Below are positions 35,162 to 44,756 of a stretch of DNA of 64,000 bases, in pieces. Origin of the DNA: Betaproteobacteria bacterium HGW-Betaproteobacteria-9 (lineage in GTDB: Bacteria; Pseudomonadota; Gammaproteobacteria; Burkholderiales; Burkholderiaceae_C); NCBI GenBank assembly GCA_002842215.1, contig PHCC01000006.1, positions 1 through 64,000 of the forward strand, written 5' to 3'. Both the position numbers and the translations under genes were made by a program. Every line of letters starts with the position of its first letter. Position 1 is the stretch's first letter. Below the pieces are notes generated by a model, which had not been told where the DNA came from, did no database searches, and was given only the letters and a program-made list of their open reading frames with translations.

Positions 35162-35234
35162 GTGGAACCGGTCTCGCCGGGCCACTGGCATCGTCCCCTT
35201 GGGGGGACGGCGCGGAGCACCGCAGGGGTGATCA
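35162..35234. repeat. GC-rich intergenic repeat, copy 2
   Basis: GTGGAACCGGTCTCGCCGGG is followed by CCCCTTGGGGGGACGGCGCG and GCACCGCAGGGGTGATCA. It fills the space between the second Bug gene and the hypothetical gene. The GGAACCGG-x-x-TCGCCGGGCCA half is shared with the copy at 44657 and, less closely, with 48405. Confidence 0.8.
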
Positions 35235-35238
35235 ACGG

Positions 35239-36222
35239 TCAGTCGGCGAACTGGCCGGCTGCGTCGATCGCGGTCTTCAGCTTGGTGATCTCGCCGGCGA
35301 CAAAAGCCTTGTGGCCGGCCGGGGTCACGCGGGCGTCATTCACCACCACTGCGCCCAGCGCTTCCTGCCGCTTGATGAACTCGGGGTCTTTCAGCGCGAC
35401 CTGCAGCGCGTCGTTGAGCTTCTTGGTCACGTCGGCCGGCGTGCCCTTGGGGGCGTACAGGGCGTGCCAGATGGTCAGGTTGAAGCCTTTGAGGCCCATC
35501 TCCTGCAGCGATGGGTAGTCCTTGAGCAGTTTGTGGCCCGAAAGCGACTTGGCCGTGGTGACGGCAAAGGCCTTGACGCGGCCGGCTTCGATCTGGCTGG
35601 TGGTATTGGTGGTCTGGTCACACATCACGTCCACCTGGCCGCCGATCAGGTCGTTCATGGCCGGGCCGGTGCCGCGGTAGGCGATCGTGGTCATCGACTT
35701 GTCCAGCTTCACGGCCGACTGCCACATCAGGCCGCACAGGTGTGACGCGGAACCCAGGCCCGCGTGGGCCAGGTTGAGCTTGCCGCCGTTGGCCTTGATG
35801 TAGTTTTCGAAATCGCGGTAGGTGGCGGCCGGCAGCTTGGGCGCGCCCAGCAGGGTCATGGGCACGTCGTTGATCATGCCCAGGTATTCAAAGTCTTCCA
35901 GTGGCTTGAACTGCTGCTTGCGGTACAGGCTGGTGGTGGCGGCCATGCCAATGTGCCAGACCAGCAGGGTGTGGCCATCGGGCGTTGCACGGGCCACCTT
36001 GGTGGCACCGATCGTGCCACCGGCGCCCGCGGCGTTCTCCACCACGATGTTGGCGCCACCCATGGGTTTGCGCAGCGCTTCGGCGAGTTGGCGGGCCACC
36101 AGATCGGTCGGGCCGCCGGCGGCGAAAGGCACCACGAGGGTGATGGGTTTGCTCGGGAAGGCTTGGGCATATGCACCGCTGGCAACGGCAGCGGCCAAGG
36201 CAAAGGCCAGGATCTTGTTCAT
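35239..36222 (-). CDS. Bug-family (TctC-type) tripartite tricarboxylate transporter binding protein
   Basis: 327 residues from the ATG at 36222. The signal peptide MNKILAFALAAAVASGAYAQ is cleaved near AYAQ, and the mature protein begins FPSKPITLVVPFAAGGPTDL, the family hallmark. It also has GAGGTIGATKVARATPDGHT, which lines the ligand pocket in known Bug proteins. The ligand is probably a small carboxylate. It is the first gene of a three-gene - strand unit with the hypothetical gene and the other Bug gene. Confidence 0.92.
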   Translation of the reverse strand: MNKILAFALAAAVASGAYAQAFPSKPITLVVPFAAGGPTDLVARQLAEALRKPMGGANIVVENAAGAGGTIGATKVARATPDGHTLLVWHIGMAATTSLYRKQQFKPLEDFEYLGMINDVPMTLLGAPKLPAATYRDFENYIKANGGKLNLAHAGLGSASHLCGLMWQSAVKLDKSMTTIAYRGTGPAMNDLIGGQVDVMCDQTTNTTSQIEAGRVKAFAVTTAKSLSGHKLLKDYPSLQEMGLKGFNLTIWHALYAPKGTPADVTKKLNDALQVALKDPEFIKRQEALGAVVVNDARVTPAGHKAFVAGEITKLKTAIDAAGQFAD

Positions 36223-36351
36223 GCAAATGCTCCTTGAGGTTGAATGTTGACGTCGCATGGTAGCCCGTGGGTCGGTGGCGAAGATCGCGGGAAACACGTA
36301 GTCGGCTCATGGGACAAACCCTGAGAGGCTGGAGCCCGCGCGACAGACATG

Positions 36352-36386
36352 AAAAAGCCCGGTACGGAGGGGCCGGTACCGGGCTT
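36352..36386 (-). terminator. intrinsic terminator of the TRAP operon
   Basis: An 11-bp perfect stem (36355-36365 with 36376-36386) is followed on the - strand by a T-run (the A-run at 36352-36356). It lies about 25 bases downstream of the DctM stop on that strand. Confidence 0.85.
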
Positions 36387-36411
36387 GCCTGAGGCCGGAG
36401 GCCTCAGGCAC

Positions 36412-37695
36412 TCAAGGTCCGAAGATGGCGTTCGGCAGGGCCAGGCTGATGGCGGGGATGTAGGTCACCATCACCAGGAAGATCAGCAGCACGAAGAGCC
36501 AGGGCAGGGCCGCTCGGGTGACTTGCACCAGGTTCATGCCGGTCACACCGCTGGTCACGAACAGGTTCAGGCCCACGGGTGGCGTCACCATGCCGATCTC
36601 CATGTTCACCACCATGATCACGCCCAGGTGGATCGGGTCGATGCCGAGCTCGGTCGCGATGGGGAACAGGATCGGCGCCAGGATCAGGATGATGCCGGTG
36701 GGCTCCATGAAGTTGCCCGCGATCAGCAGGATGATGTTGACCACCAGCAGGAACATCCAGGGCGACATGCCCACCGCCAGAATGTGCTCGGCGATGGTCT
36801 GCGGGATGCGCTCCGTGGTGAGCACGTGGGCGAACAGCAGGGCGTTGGCCACGATGAACATCAGCATCACGGTGGTCTTGGCCGACTCCAGGAACACCTC
36901 GGGCATGTCCTTGATCTTGAGGTCGCGGTAGATCACCAGCGCCACGAACAGGGCATAGACCGCCGACACGGCGGCCGCTTCGGTGGGCGTGAACACGCCA
37001 CCGTAGATGCCGCCCATGATGATCACCAGCAGCGCCAGGCCCCACATGGATTCACGGAAGGACCGGAAGACCTCCCCCATGCTGGCCTTGGGCGGCGGGG
37101 TGATCTGGAGTTTGCCGGCGCGCCACCAGACGGCGAACATCAGCATCAGGCCGAGCACGATGCCGGGGATCACACCCGCCATGAACAGACGGCCCACCGA
37201 CACCTCGGTCACGGCGGCGTACACCACCATCACGATGGAGGGCGGGATCAGGATGCCCAGCGTGCCGGCGTTGCAGATCACGCCCGCGCCGAATTCCTGG
37301 GTGTAGCCGTTCTTGACCATGCCGGCAATCACGATGGAGCCGATGGCGACCACCGTGGCCGGGCTGGAGCCGGAGACCGCCGCGAACAGCATGCAGGCCA
37401 GGATCGACGCGATGGCCAGGCCACCGCGCAGGTGGCCCACCGCCGCGATGGCGAAGTGCACCATGCGCCGCGCCACGCCGCCGGTGGACATGAGGTTGCC
37501 CGCCAGCACGAAGAAGGGGATGGCCAGCAGGGTGTAGTGCTCACTGGTTTCGAACAGCTTGATCGACATCGAAGCGAGCGAATCCTGCGAGAAAAAGAAG
37601 ATCGTGATCAGACTCGACAGACCCAGGCTGATGGCCACGGGCATGCCCAACGCCATGAAGGCGAACAGGCAGACGAAAAGCACCAGGGTGTTCAC
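36412..37695 (-). CDS. TRAP transporter large permease (DctM)
   Basis: 427 residues with about twelve membrane segments. Typical motifs are LLAIPFFVLAGNLMSTGG, GILIPPSIVMVVYAAVTEVS and NMEIGMVTPPVGLNLFVTSG. The GTG start at 37695 overlaps the DctQ stop. NAGTLGILIPPS and LIAGNFMEPTGIILILAP indicate the C4-dicarboxylate type, but the actual ligand is unproven. Confidence 0.95.
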   Translation of the reverse strand: MNTLVLFVCLFAFMALGMPVAISLGLSSLITIFFFSQDSLASMSIKLFETSEHYTLLAIPFFVLAGNLMSTGGVARRMVHFAIAAVGHLRGGLAIASILACMLFAAVSGSSPATVVAIGSIVIAGMVKNGYTQEFGAGVICNAGTLGILIPPSIVMVVYAAVTEVSVGRLFMAGVIPGIVLGLMLMFAVWWRAGKLQITPPPKASMGEVFRSFRESMWGLALLVIIMGGIYGGVFTPTEAAAVSAVYALFVALVIYRDLKIKDMPEVFLESAKTTVMLMFIVANALLFAHVLTTERIPQTIAEHILAVGMSPWMFLLVVNIILLIAGNFMEPTGIILILAPILFPIATELGIDPIHLGVIMVVNMEIGMVTPPVGLNLFVTSGVTGMNLVQVTRAALPWLFVLLIFLVMVTYIPAISLALPNAIFGP

Positions 37696-38222
37696 AGGCT
37701 GTTCTCCTCGGAGGCCTTGAGTTTGAGGGCGTCGGCCGCTTCGTCGGCCAGGTGCAGGCTGTCGGTCTTGCCGGTCACCAGGTTCCAGAGAATCTGCAGG
37801 AACCGCAACGCCACCAGGGCGTAGCCAATGGGCATGACGATGAGCACTTTCCAGCGTTCGATGGGCATGTCTTCGAGCTCGATGCCCACGTCCATCATCT
37901 TGCTCACGTAGGTGCTCGCGCCGACCAGGACGAAGCCCACGTACAGCAGGCACAGCAGCACGACGAGGATCGAAGACGCCTTGCGCGCGCCGGGCGGCAT
38001 CAGCTTCACCAGCGCGTCCACGCCGATGTGCGAACCGACGCGAACGCCGTACGAAATGCCGATGAAGATCATGAACGCGAACATCACGCCGGTCATCTCC
38101 AGGCCCCAGGAGATGCCGGAGTCGAAGGCGTACCGCATCACCACCTGCGTGAAGGTCAGCGCGGTCATGCCGAACAGCATCAAGGAGATCAGCCACTCCT
38201 CAAGGCGGTCAAGTAGTTTCAT
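37692..38222 (-). CDS. TRAP transporter small permease (DctQ)
   Basis: 176 residues, four hydrophobic segments, with VVMRYAFDSGISWGLEMTGV in the expected place. It is separated from the DctP gene upstream by an intrinsic terminator at 38234-38262, which would keep permease expression below that of the binding protein. Confidence 0.93.
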   Translation of the reverse strand: MKLLDRLEEWLISLMLFGMTALTFTQVVMRYAFDSGISWGLEMTGVMFAFMIFIGISYGVRVGSHIGVDALVKLMPPGARKASSILVVLLCLLYVGFVLVGASTYVSKMMDVGIELEDMPIERWKVLIVMPIGYALVALRFLQILWNLVTGKTDSLHLADEAADALKLKASEENSL

Positions 38223-38233
38223 GGTTGACTTTC

Positions 38234-38262
38234 AAAAATGCCCCGGACCAGCCGGGGCATTT
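38234..38262 (-). terminator. internal terminator between dctP and dctQM
   Basis: AAATGCCCCGG and CCGGGGCATTT form an 11-bp perfect stem with a 5-nt loop, followed on the - strand by further T residues. It lies between the stop of DctP (38288) and the start of DctQ (38222), so part of the transcription from the dctP promoter should end here. Confidence 0.85.
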
Positions 38263-38287
38263 CGAGGTTCCGGAGAACGGGGGGTGC

Positions 38288-39361
<1,074 letters not shown>

Positions 39362-39390
39362 TCAACAGCAGGGTTTTTACGTATATGAAG

Positions 39391-39480
39391 CACCCCCGCC
39401 GCGCTGCGCGCGACCCCCTCAAAGGGGGCGGCACAGGCCGTCCGGCAAAGCCGGCCCGGCGGTGCCCTGGGCTGGACGGC
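39391..39480. repeat. GC-rich intergenic repeat, copy 3 (inverted)
   Basis: CACCCCCGCCGCGCTGCGCG is followed by CCCCCTCAAAGGGGGCGG and a GTCCGGCAAAGCCGGCC hairpin. This is the repeat core in the opposite orientation to copies 1 and 2, placed between the two DctP genes. Confidence 0.75.
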
Positions 39481-39500
39481 TTCGTTCGTTGCGGTGGCGC

Positions 39501-40526
39501 TCAGACGTGGATGGCCCGTCGCACATCCTCGATCCAGGCCGCGCCGATGCGGCGGCCCAGTTCGGCGTAGACCGGCTCAACGGCCCGCGCCAGGTTGGCG
39601 CGCTGGGCGGTGCTCGGCTCGTGGATGGTGGTCCGGCCCCAGGCCCGCAGGCTGGCCAGGGCCTTGTCGTGCTGGGTCTGCGTGATGCGGTTACCGAAAG
39701 CGATGGCCTCGTCCAGCGCGGTGCGCAGCAGCCGTTGGTTTGCCGCCGGCAGCCGGGACCAGAAGCGCTCGCTGGTGATGACGGCATAACCCAGATAACC
39801 GTGCCGCGTCAATGACAGGTGGGGCTGCACCTCGTGCATGCCCTGCGTCCAGAAATTCGACAGCGGGTTCTCCGTGCCCTGAACGATGCCCAGGGCCAGG
39901 GCATCGCGCGTGGCGCTGAAGGGCAGCGGCACCGGTCGGGCACCCAGGGCGTGCATCTGGGCCGCGATCACGCGCGAACTCTGCACCCGCAGCCGCAGAT
40001 TCTGGAAATCGGACACCTCGCGCAGCGGGCGGTCCGCGCTCATGTGCTTGAAACCGTTGTCGAAAAACCCCAGCCCGACCAACCCCTGCCGGTGCAGGCC
40101 GGCCAGCAGCCGTCGCCCGAAAGCGCCCTGGGTGACGCGGCGCACCTCATCGAGGTTGTCAAATAGGAAGGGCAGGTCGAACACCTCGAACTCGGGGAAC
40201 CCGACCCGGCCAAACTTCGACAGCGAAGGCGCCAGGAGGTCCACCGCGCCGGTCTGCAGCGCCTCGAACTCATCGTCGTCGCCGTACAGTTGCGCGCCCG
40301 GGTAGACCTCGACGGCCATGCGTCCGCCGGACCATTGGGCCACCAGCGCCTGCAGGCGCAGCGCCGTCAGGCCCTTGGGCGTGTCTTCGCTCACCACATG
40401 CGAGAAGCGGATGCGCAACGGCCCAGGGGCACTGCGTGCCGCAGGGCTCAGGGCGGCCACACCCGCCGCGGCGCATCCGCTGAGCAGCAGCCGGCGTGAG
40501 ATGGTGGGTCGGGGCAGGTGGCGCAT
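39501..40526 (-). CDS. orphan DctP-family binding protein with Tat signal
   Basis: 341 residues from the ATG at 40526. The N-terminus has a twin-arginine motif (SRRLLLSGCAAAGVAALS). It aligns along its length with the neighbouring DctP (IRFSHVVSEDTPKGLTALRL, RLRVQSSRVIAAQ, GTENPLSNFWTQGMHEVQPH), but no permease genes directly follow it. It is divergent from a two-component system by 63 bases, so a role as a periplasmic co-sensor for the kinase is possible. A second ligand-delivery protein for the nearby permeases is the alternative. Confidence 0.88.
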   Translation of the reverse strand: MRHLPRPTISRRLLLSGCAAAGVAALSPAARSAPGPLRIRFSHVVSEDTPKGLTALRLQALVAQWSGGRMAVEVYPGAQLYGDDDEFEALQTGAVDLLAPSLSKFGRVGFPEFEVFDLPFLFDNLDEVRRVTQGAFGRRLLAGLHRQGLVGLGFFDNGFKHMSADRPLREVSDFQNLRLRVQSSRVIAAQMHALGARPVPLPFSATRDALALGIVQGTENPLSNFWTQGMHEVQPHLSLTRHGYLGYAVITSERFWSRLPAANQRLLRTALDEAIAFGNRITQTQHDKALASLRAWGRTTIHEPSTAQRANLARAVEPVYAELGRRIGAAWIEDVRRAIHV

Positions 40527-40589
40527 CGGCCCAATGCTAGTGCAGTCCTTGGCGTCAACACTACACTGGCGATCAATCTCCCCCACGCC

Positions 40590-42608
40590 ATGGCGTCCCC
40601 GACCCGTCCCACCGCCTTCGATTTCGATCTGCTGCAACGCCAGATCGCGGTCGGACCCACACGCATGCACCACACCACGCGCTGGCTGCTGGTGCTGCTG
40701 GCGCTGCTGCTGAGCGGGGTGGTCGGCCTTGTGATCTACCTGCAGCGTTTCGAGGCCGAGGAAGAGCAGCGGCGCCAGTCGGCCGATGCCCAATGGGTCG
40801 AGCAGGGAGCCCGGTTCCAGTTCCGGCGCCTGGAAGAAGACCTGCGCGGGCTGGCGCAGCGCGCGCGTGCCGAAGGGGAAACCCCCGTGCTCTATCCCGC
40901 CGAGACCACCCACATGGGCCTGCTGATGCGCGGGCCGGATGTGGTGCTGGCCCATGGCTGGGTTCCCGCCGATCCTTCAGGGGGCGAGCCACCCATGAAC
41001 CGGCTGATGGCGGCCGATGGCGCGGTTTCGGCCGACGCGGCCGATGCCCTCTCGGTGATGCGCGACGTGGCGCGCGGGCTGCGCCGAGCGGCCTACGCCG
41101 GCCCCCTCATGGATGCGGCGGGCGGCGGCGGGCGCATCGTCTGGCTGACGGTGCCGCTGTCCGACCAGGGGCGTTTTGCCGGCAGCTATGTGGCCCGACT
41201 GTCGCTGGATCGGGCAGTGGCCACCTTCGTGCCCGAGTGGTTTCTGGCCGATCACGCCGTGACCCTGGACGAGCCGATGGAGCCCGCCGCGAAGGGTGTG
41301 CGCGACAGCGGCTACCACGCGTTCCTGGAACTGCCCGGAACCGACATTGCCCTGCAGGTGCGCAGCACCGTGTCGCAGACGCCCATGGTGCCGCGCACCT
41401 TCTTCGTGGTCGCCATGGTCGGTCTGCTGGGCATGCTGGCGAGCCTGTATGCCTTGCGCCGCGACTTCGCCAAACGCCAGCGCGTGGAGCAGGCGCTGCA
41501 GGCCCAGGTGGTCCTGCGCACGGCGATGGAGAACGCCGTGATGATCGGTCTGCGGGCCTGGGACCGCGAGGGTCGCATCCTGTACGTGAACCGCTCCTTT
41601 TGCGAGATGGTGGGCTTCGAGCCCCACGAGCTGGTGGGGCTCAAGGCCCCGCTGCCCTACTGGCCGCAGCGCCAGGTCGACGAGCTGGACATCATTCACC
41701 GCAGCATCATTGCCCAGGGCACCGAGCAGCAGGGCGTGGAGGTGCAGTTCCAGCACAAGCTGGGCCACCTGGTCGACGTGCTGATCCACGAGGCCCCGCT
41801 GAAGACGGCCGAGGGCGTGGCCATCGGCTGGATGAGCTCCGTGCTCGACATCAGCGAGCGCAAGCGCGCGCAGCGCGTGGCCGCGCGCCAGCAGGAGCGG
41901 CTGGAGGCTTCGGGCCGGCTCGTCGCCATGGGCGAGGTGGCGTCCACCCTGTCCCACGAACTCAACCAGCCGCTGGGCGCGCTCAGCGGCTTCGCCACCG
42001 GGCTGGTCAACCGGCTCAAGGCCGGGCGCATCACACCCGAAGAAACCCTGGGCGTGGCCGAGCGCATGGAGCAACTGGCGGCCAAGGCCGGGCGCATCAT
42101 CCAGCGCGTGAACGCGTTCGCGCGCCGGCGCGAGATGACGCGCCAGCGCATGGATCTCGTGCCCCTGGTGCGGCGCATCGCCGAGCCGCTGCAGCGCCAG
42201 AGCGGCCTGTCGCTGCGCCTGAGCCTGCCGGCCGACCCGGTCTGGATCGACGGCGACGCCCTGCTGCTCGAACACGCCATCCTCAACCTGCTGGACAACG
42301 CCGAGTACTGGGCGCGCCAGCAGCCCGGCCGCCCGGCCTGGGTGGGTGTGGCGCTGCGGGCCCCGGAAGGCATGGCCGAACTGGCCATCGGTGACAGCGG
42401 GCCGGGCGTGCCGCCGGATCAACGCGAGCAGATCTTCAGCGCGTTCCACACCGGCAAGGAAGACGGCATGGGCATGGGCATGGGGCTGGCGATCTGCCGC
42501 TCGGTGGTGGAAGCCCACCATGGGCAGATCGAGGTGGGGGCTTCACCCGATGGCGGAGGCGCCTGCTTCACCCTGAAAATACCACTCTCCGATGCCGACC
42601 GCTCATGA
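40590..42608 (+). CDS. sensor histidine kinase, DctS/DctB-like
   Basis: 672 residues. There is a membrane segment at about residues 35-55, a periplasmic sensing region, a second membrane segment near 275-295 (FFVVAMVGLLGMLASLYA), then a PAS domain (AMENAVMIGLRAWDREGRIL). The histidine box is TLSHELNQPLGALSGFATGL and the ATPase domain has NLLDNAEYWA and GDSGPGVPPDQ. Architecture fits kinases that control dicarboxylate TRAP genes. The start overlaps nothing upstream; the ATG at 40590 is chosen because the frame before it runs into the divergent promoter. Confidence 0.9.
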   Translation: MASPTRPTAFDFDLLQRQIAVGPTRMHHTTRWLLVLLALLLSGVVGLVIYLQRFEAEEEQRRQSADAQWVEQGARFQFRRLEEDLRGLAQRARAEGETPVLYPAETTHMGLLMRGPDVVLAHGWVPADPSGGEPPMNRLMAADGAVSADAADALSVMRDVARGLRRAAYAGPLMDAAGGGGRIVWLTVPLSDQGRFAGSYVARLSLDRAVATFVPEWFLADHAVTLDEPMEPAAKGVRDSGYHAFLELPGTDIALQVRSTVSQTPMVPRTFFVVAMVGLLGMLASLYALRRDFAKRQRVEQALQAQVVLRTAMENAVMIGLRAWDREGRILYVNRSFCEMVGFEPHELVGLKAPLPYWPQRQVDELDIIHRSIIAQGTEQQGVEVQFQHKLGHLVDVLIHEAPLKTAEGVAIGWMSSVLDISERKRAQRVAARQQERLEASGRLVAMGEVASTLSHELNQPLGALSGFATGLVNRLKAGRITPEETLGVAERMEQLAAKAGRIIQRVNAFARRREMTRQRMDLVPLVRRIAEPLQRQSGLSLRLSLPADPVWIDGDALLLEHAILNLLDNAEYWARQQPGRPAWVGVALRAPEGMAELAIGDSGPGVPPDQREQIFSAFHTGKEDGMGMGMGLAICRSVVEAHHGQIEVGASPDGGGACFTLKIPLSDADRS

Positions 42609-43225
42609 CCGCTCCCGAACCCGCCATCCACGTCGTTGACGACGACCCCGACTTCCGCGACGCGCTGGCCTGGCTGTTCGACTCGCGCGGCCATGCGGTG
42701 CGCGGCTGGGATTCGGGCCAGGCCTTCGTGCAGATGGCGCGCGCGCTGCAGCCGCGCTGGACACCGGCGGTGGTGCTGCTGGACATCCGCATGGAACCGC
42801 TGTCGGGTCTGGCCTCCTTCGAGGCCCTCGCCGACATGGGTTGCCCCTGGCCCGTGCTGTTCCTCACCGGACATGGTGACGTGAGCATGGCGGTGCAGGC
42901 GGTCAAGAACGGTGCCTGGGATTTTCTGGAAAAGCCCTTTCAGGACAACGAGCTGGTCGACAAGGTCGAGGCAGCGCTGGCCAGCGTGCGCAGCGACGAC
43001 GCCCAGCTGGAGCAGCGACTGCGTCAGGCCATGGCCAGCCTGAGCCAGCGCGAGCACGAAGTGCTCGCGGAGCTGCTGGAAGGGCACTACAACAAGAACA
43101 TCGCCGACCACCTGGGCATCACCCAGCGCACCGTCGAATTCCACCGCGCCAACATCTTCGAAAAGATGGGCGTGGCCTCGGCGGTCGAGCTCGCCCGCCA
43201 CATGGGCAGATTCCGGCTGAAGTGA
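42605..43225 (+). CDS. two-component response regulator, FixJ/NarL type (DctR-like)
   Basis: 206 residues. The receiver domain has the acidic pocket HVVDDDPD, the phospho-acceptor Asp60 in VVLLDIRM, and the switch residues FLTGHGD and KPF. The C-terminal LuxR-type helix-turn-helix is LSQREHEVLAELLEGHYNKN to RTVEFHRANIFEKMGV. The ATG overlaps the kinase stop. The likely target is the divergent DctP gene and possibly the dctPQM operon. Confidence 0.93.
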   Translation: MTAPEPAIHVVDDDPDFRDALAWLFDSRGHAVRGWDSGQAFVQMARALQPRWTPAVVLLDIRMEPLSGLASFEALADMGCPWPVLFLTGHGDVSMAVQAVKNGAWDFLEKPFQDNELVDKVEAALASVRSDDAQLEQRLRQAMASLSQREHEVLAELLEGHYNKNIADHLGITQRTVEFHRANIFEKMGVASAVELARHMGRFRLK

Positions 43226-43293
43226 GTGAATGCTCCGGCGCGAAATGTCTTCGCCAAGGGGCAGCAAGGGACGGCTCCGCCGGTCCAAGATGC

Positions 43294-43363
43294 CGTCCCC
43301 CGCCAAGCGCCGAAGGCGCGCCAGAGAGGGGGGAAGCCGCGTCAGCGGCGCAGGGGGGTGTTC
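43294..43363. repeat. GC-rich intergenic repeat, copy 4
   Basis: CGTCCCCCGCCAAGCGCCGA is followed by GAGGGGGGAAGCCGCGTCAG and CGGCGCAGGGGGGTG. It lies between the convergent response-regulator and CoA-ligase genes and touches the stop of the latter. Confidence 0.75.
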
Positions 43364-44609
43364 ACCGATAACTCCGCGCGTCCTCGATCACCTTGCCGTC
43401 GTTGGGCAGGCTGCCCGGGCGCACCACTTGCACCTGGCCGCGCAGCTTGGTGACCTCGCGCATCACGGTTTCAATCTGCTCTCGCAAGCCATCAGCAACC
43501 TCGGTGGCCTCGACCTGCAGGCACATCTGGTCGTTCGCCATTTCGCCGCTGACCACCAACCGGGCCTTCAGGATCTGAGGGAAACGCTTGACGATGTCGG
43601 CCACTTGGGATGCATGTACAAACATGCCCTTGATCTTGGTGGTCTGGTCGGCGCGGCCCATCCAGCCCTTGATGCGCGGCGCGGTGCGGCCGGTGGGGCA
43701 GGTGCCGCTCAGGATCGCCGACAGGTCGCCAGTGCCAAAACGGATCAGCGGGTAGGCCGGGTTGAGCGAAGTCACCACCAACTCGCCCACCTCGCCATCG
43801 GCCACAGGGGTGCCGGTGCCCGGGCGCACGATCTCGACGATCACGCCTTCATCGAGCACCAGGCCTTCTCGCGATGCGGTCTCGTAGGCCACCAGACCGA
43901 GGTCGGCGGTGGCGTAGGTCTGGTACACGTCCACGCCGTGTTCCTTGAACCAGGCCGTCAGGCTCGGCGGGCAGGCTTCGCCGCCGACCGAGGCCTTGTT
44001 CAGGCTGGAGATGTCAACGCTGCCCTCTTTGGCCTTCTCCAGCAGGATGCGCAGGAAGCTCGGCGTGCCGGTGTAGCCGGCGGGTTTGAGGTCCACCATG
44101 GCTTCGAGCTGCTGCTCGGTCTGGCCGGTGCCGGCCGGAAACACGGTGCAGCCCACGGCGTGCGCGCCCGACTCCAGGATGAACGCGCCCGGTGTCATGT
44201 GGTAGCTGAAGCTGTTGTGCACCAGCTCGCCAGCGCGAAAGCCCGCGGCGAACAGGGCGCGGCCGGCGCGCCAATAGTCCTTGCTCGTGCCCTCGGGTTC
44301 GTAGATCGGACCCGGCGACGCGAAGACCCGCGACATGGCCGGACCCCGCATCAGGGTGGCAAAACCACCGAACACGTCGTGCTGGCGCTTGGCCCTCTGG
44401 CGCTCCAGCAATTCGCTCTTGCGCGTGACCGGGATGCGGGTCAGCGCGGCGCGGCTCTGGATGCCCGAGACATCGATGTCTCGCAGGATGTCGGCGAACG
44501 CCGCGCTGTTCTGCTTGGCATGCGCCAGCTGACCCGGCAACGCGGCCATCTGGGCGGCTTCGCGTTGGTCAGGGGAGCGTGTTTCCAGTGCGTCGAAGAA
44601 GTCGGTCAT
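43362..44609 (-). CDS. phenylacetate-CoA ligase (PaaK)-like AMP-dependent ligase
   Basis: 415 residues from the ATG at 44609 (MTDFFDALETRSPDQREA). Adenylate-forming motifs of the PaaK branch are visible: IYEPEGTSKDYWRAGRALF as the phosphate loop, YQTYATADLG, and the C-terminal FVHASQVADIVKRFPQI followed by LPNDGKVIEDARSY. Activates an aromatic or other carboxylic acid with CoA. It is the last gene of the Liv-type transporter operon, so the imported compound is probably its substrate. Confidence 0.9.
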   Translation of the reverse strand: MTDFFDALETRSPDQREAAQMAALPGQLAHAKQNSAAFADILRDIDVSGIQSRAALTRIPVTRKSELLERQRAKRQHDVFGGFATLMRGPAMSRVFASPGPIYEPEGTSKDYWRAGRALFAAGFRAGELVHNSFSYHMTPGAFILESGAHAVGCTVFPAGTGQTEQQLEAMVDLKPAGYTGTPSFLRILLEKAKEGSVDISSLNKASVGGEACPPSLTAWFKEHGVDVYQTYATADLGLVAYETASREGLVLDEGVIVEIVRPGTGTPVADGEVGELVVTSLNPAYPLIRFGTGDLSAILSGTCPTGRTAPRIKGWMGRADQTTKIKGMFVHASQVADIVKRFPQILKARLVVSGEMANDQMCLQVEATEVADGLREQIETVMREVTKLRGQVQVVRPGSLPNDGKVIEDARSYR

Positions 44610-44656
44610 ATCGAGAACCACAAAAGTGAGAGTGAGATGTCTTCAATTCAGAACGC

Positions 44657-44734
44657 GGTGGAACCGGCTTCGCCGGGCCACTCGCGTTGCCCCCTTGAGG
44701 AGGTGACGCCGCAGGCGGCGCGGGGGTGGGTCAC
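44657..44734. repeat. GC-rich intergenic repeat, copy 5
   Basis: GTGGAACCGGCTTCGCCGGG, then CCCCCTTGAGGAGG and GCCGCAGGCGGCGCGGGGGT. It fills most of the spacer between the LivF-type ATPase and the ligase genes. Confidence 0.8.
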
Positions 44735-44756
44735 AAGCACGGAAAAGGCGGCTTGC

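Noticed and set aside
36349..37824. 491-codon His/Asp-rich open frame on the + strand
   Set aside because: It is antisense to the DctM gene and begins inside the operon terminator; the unusual His/Asp/Gln composition is what the reverse complement of a membrane protein gene gives.
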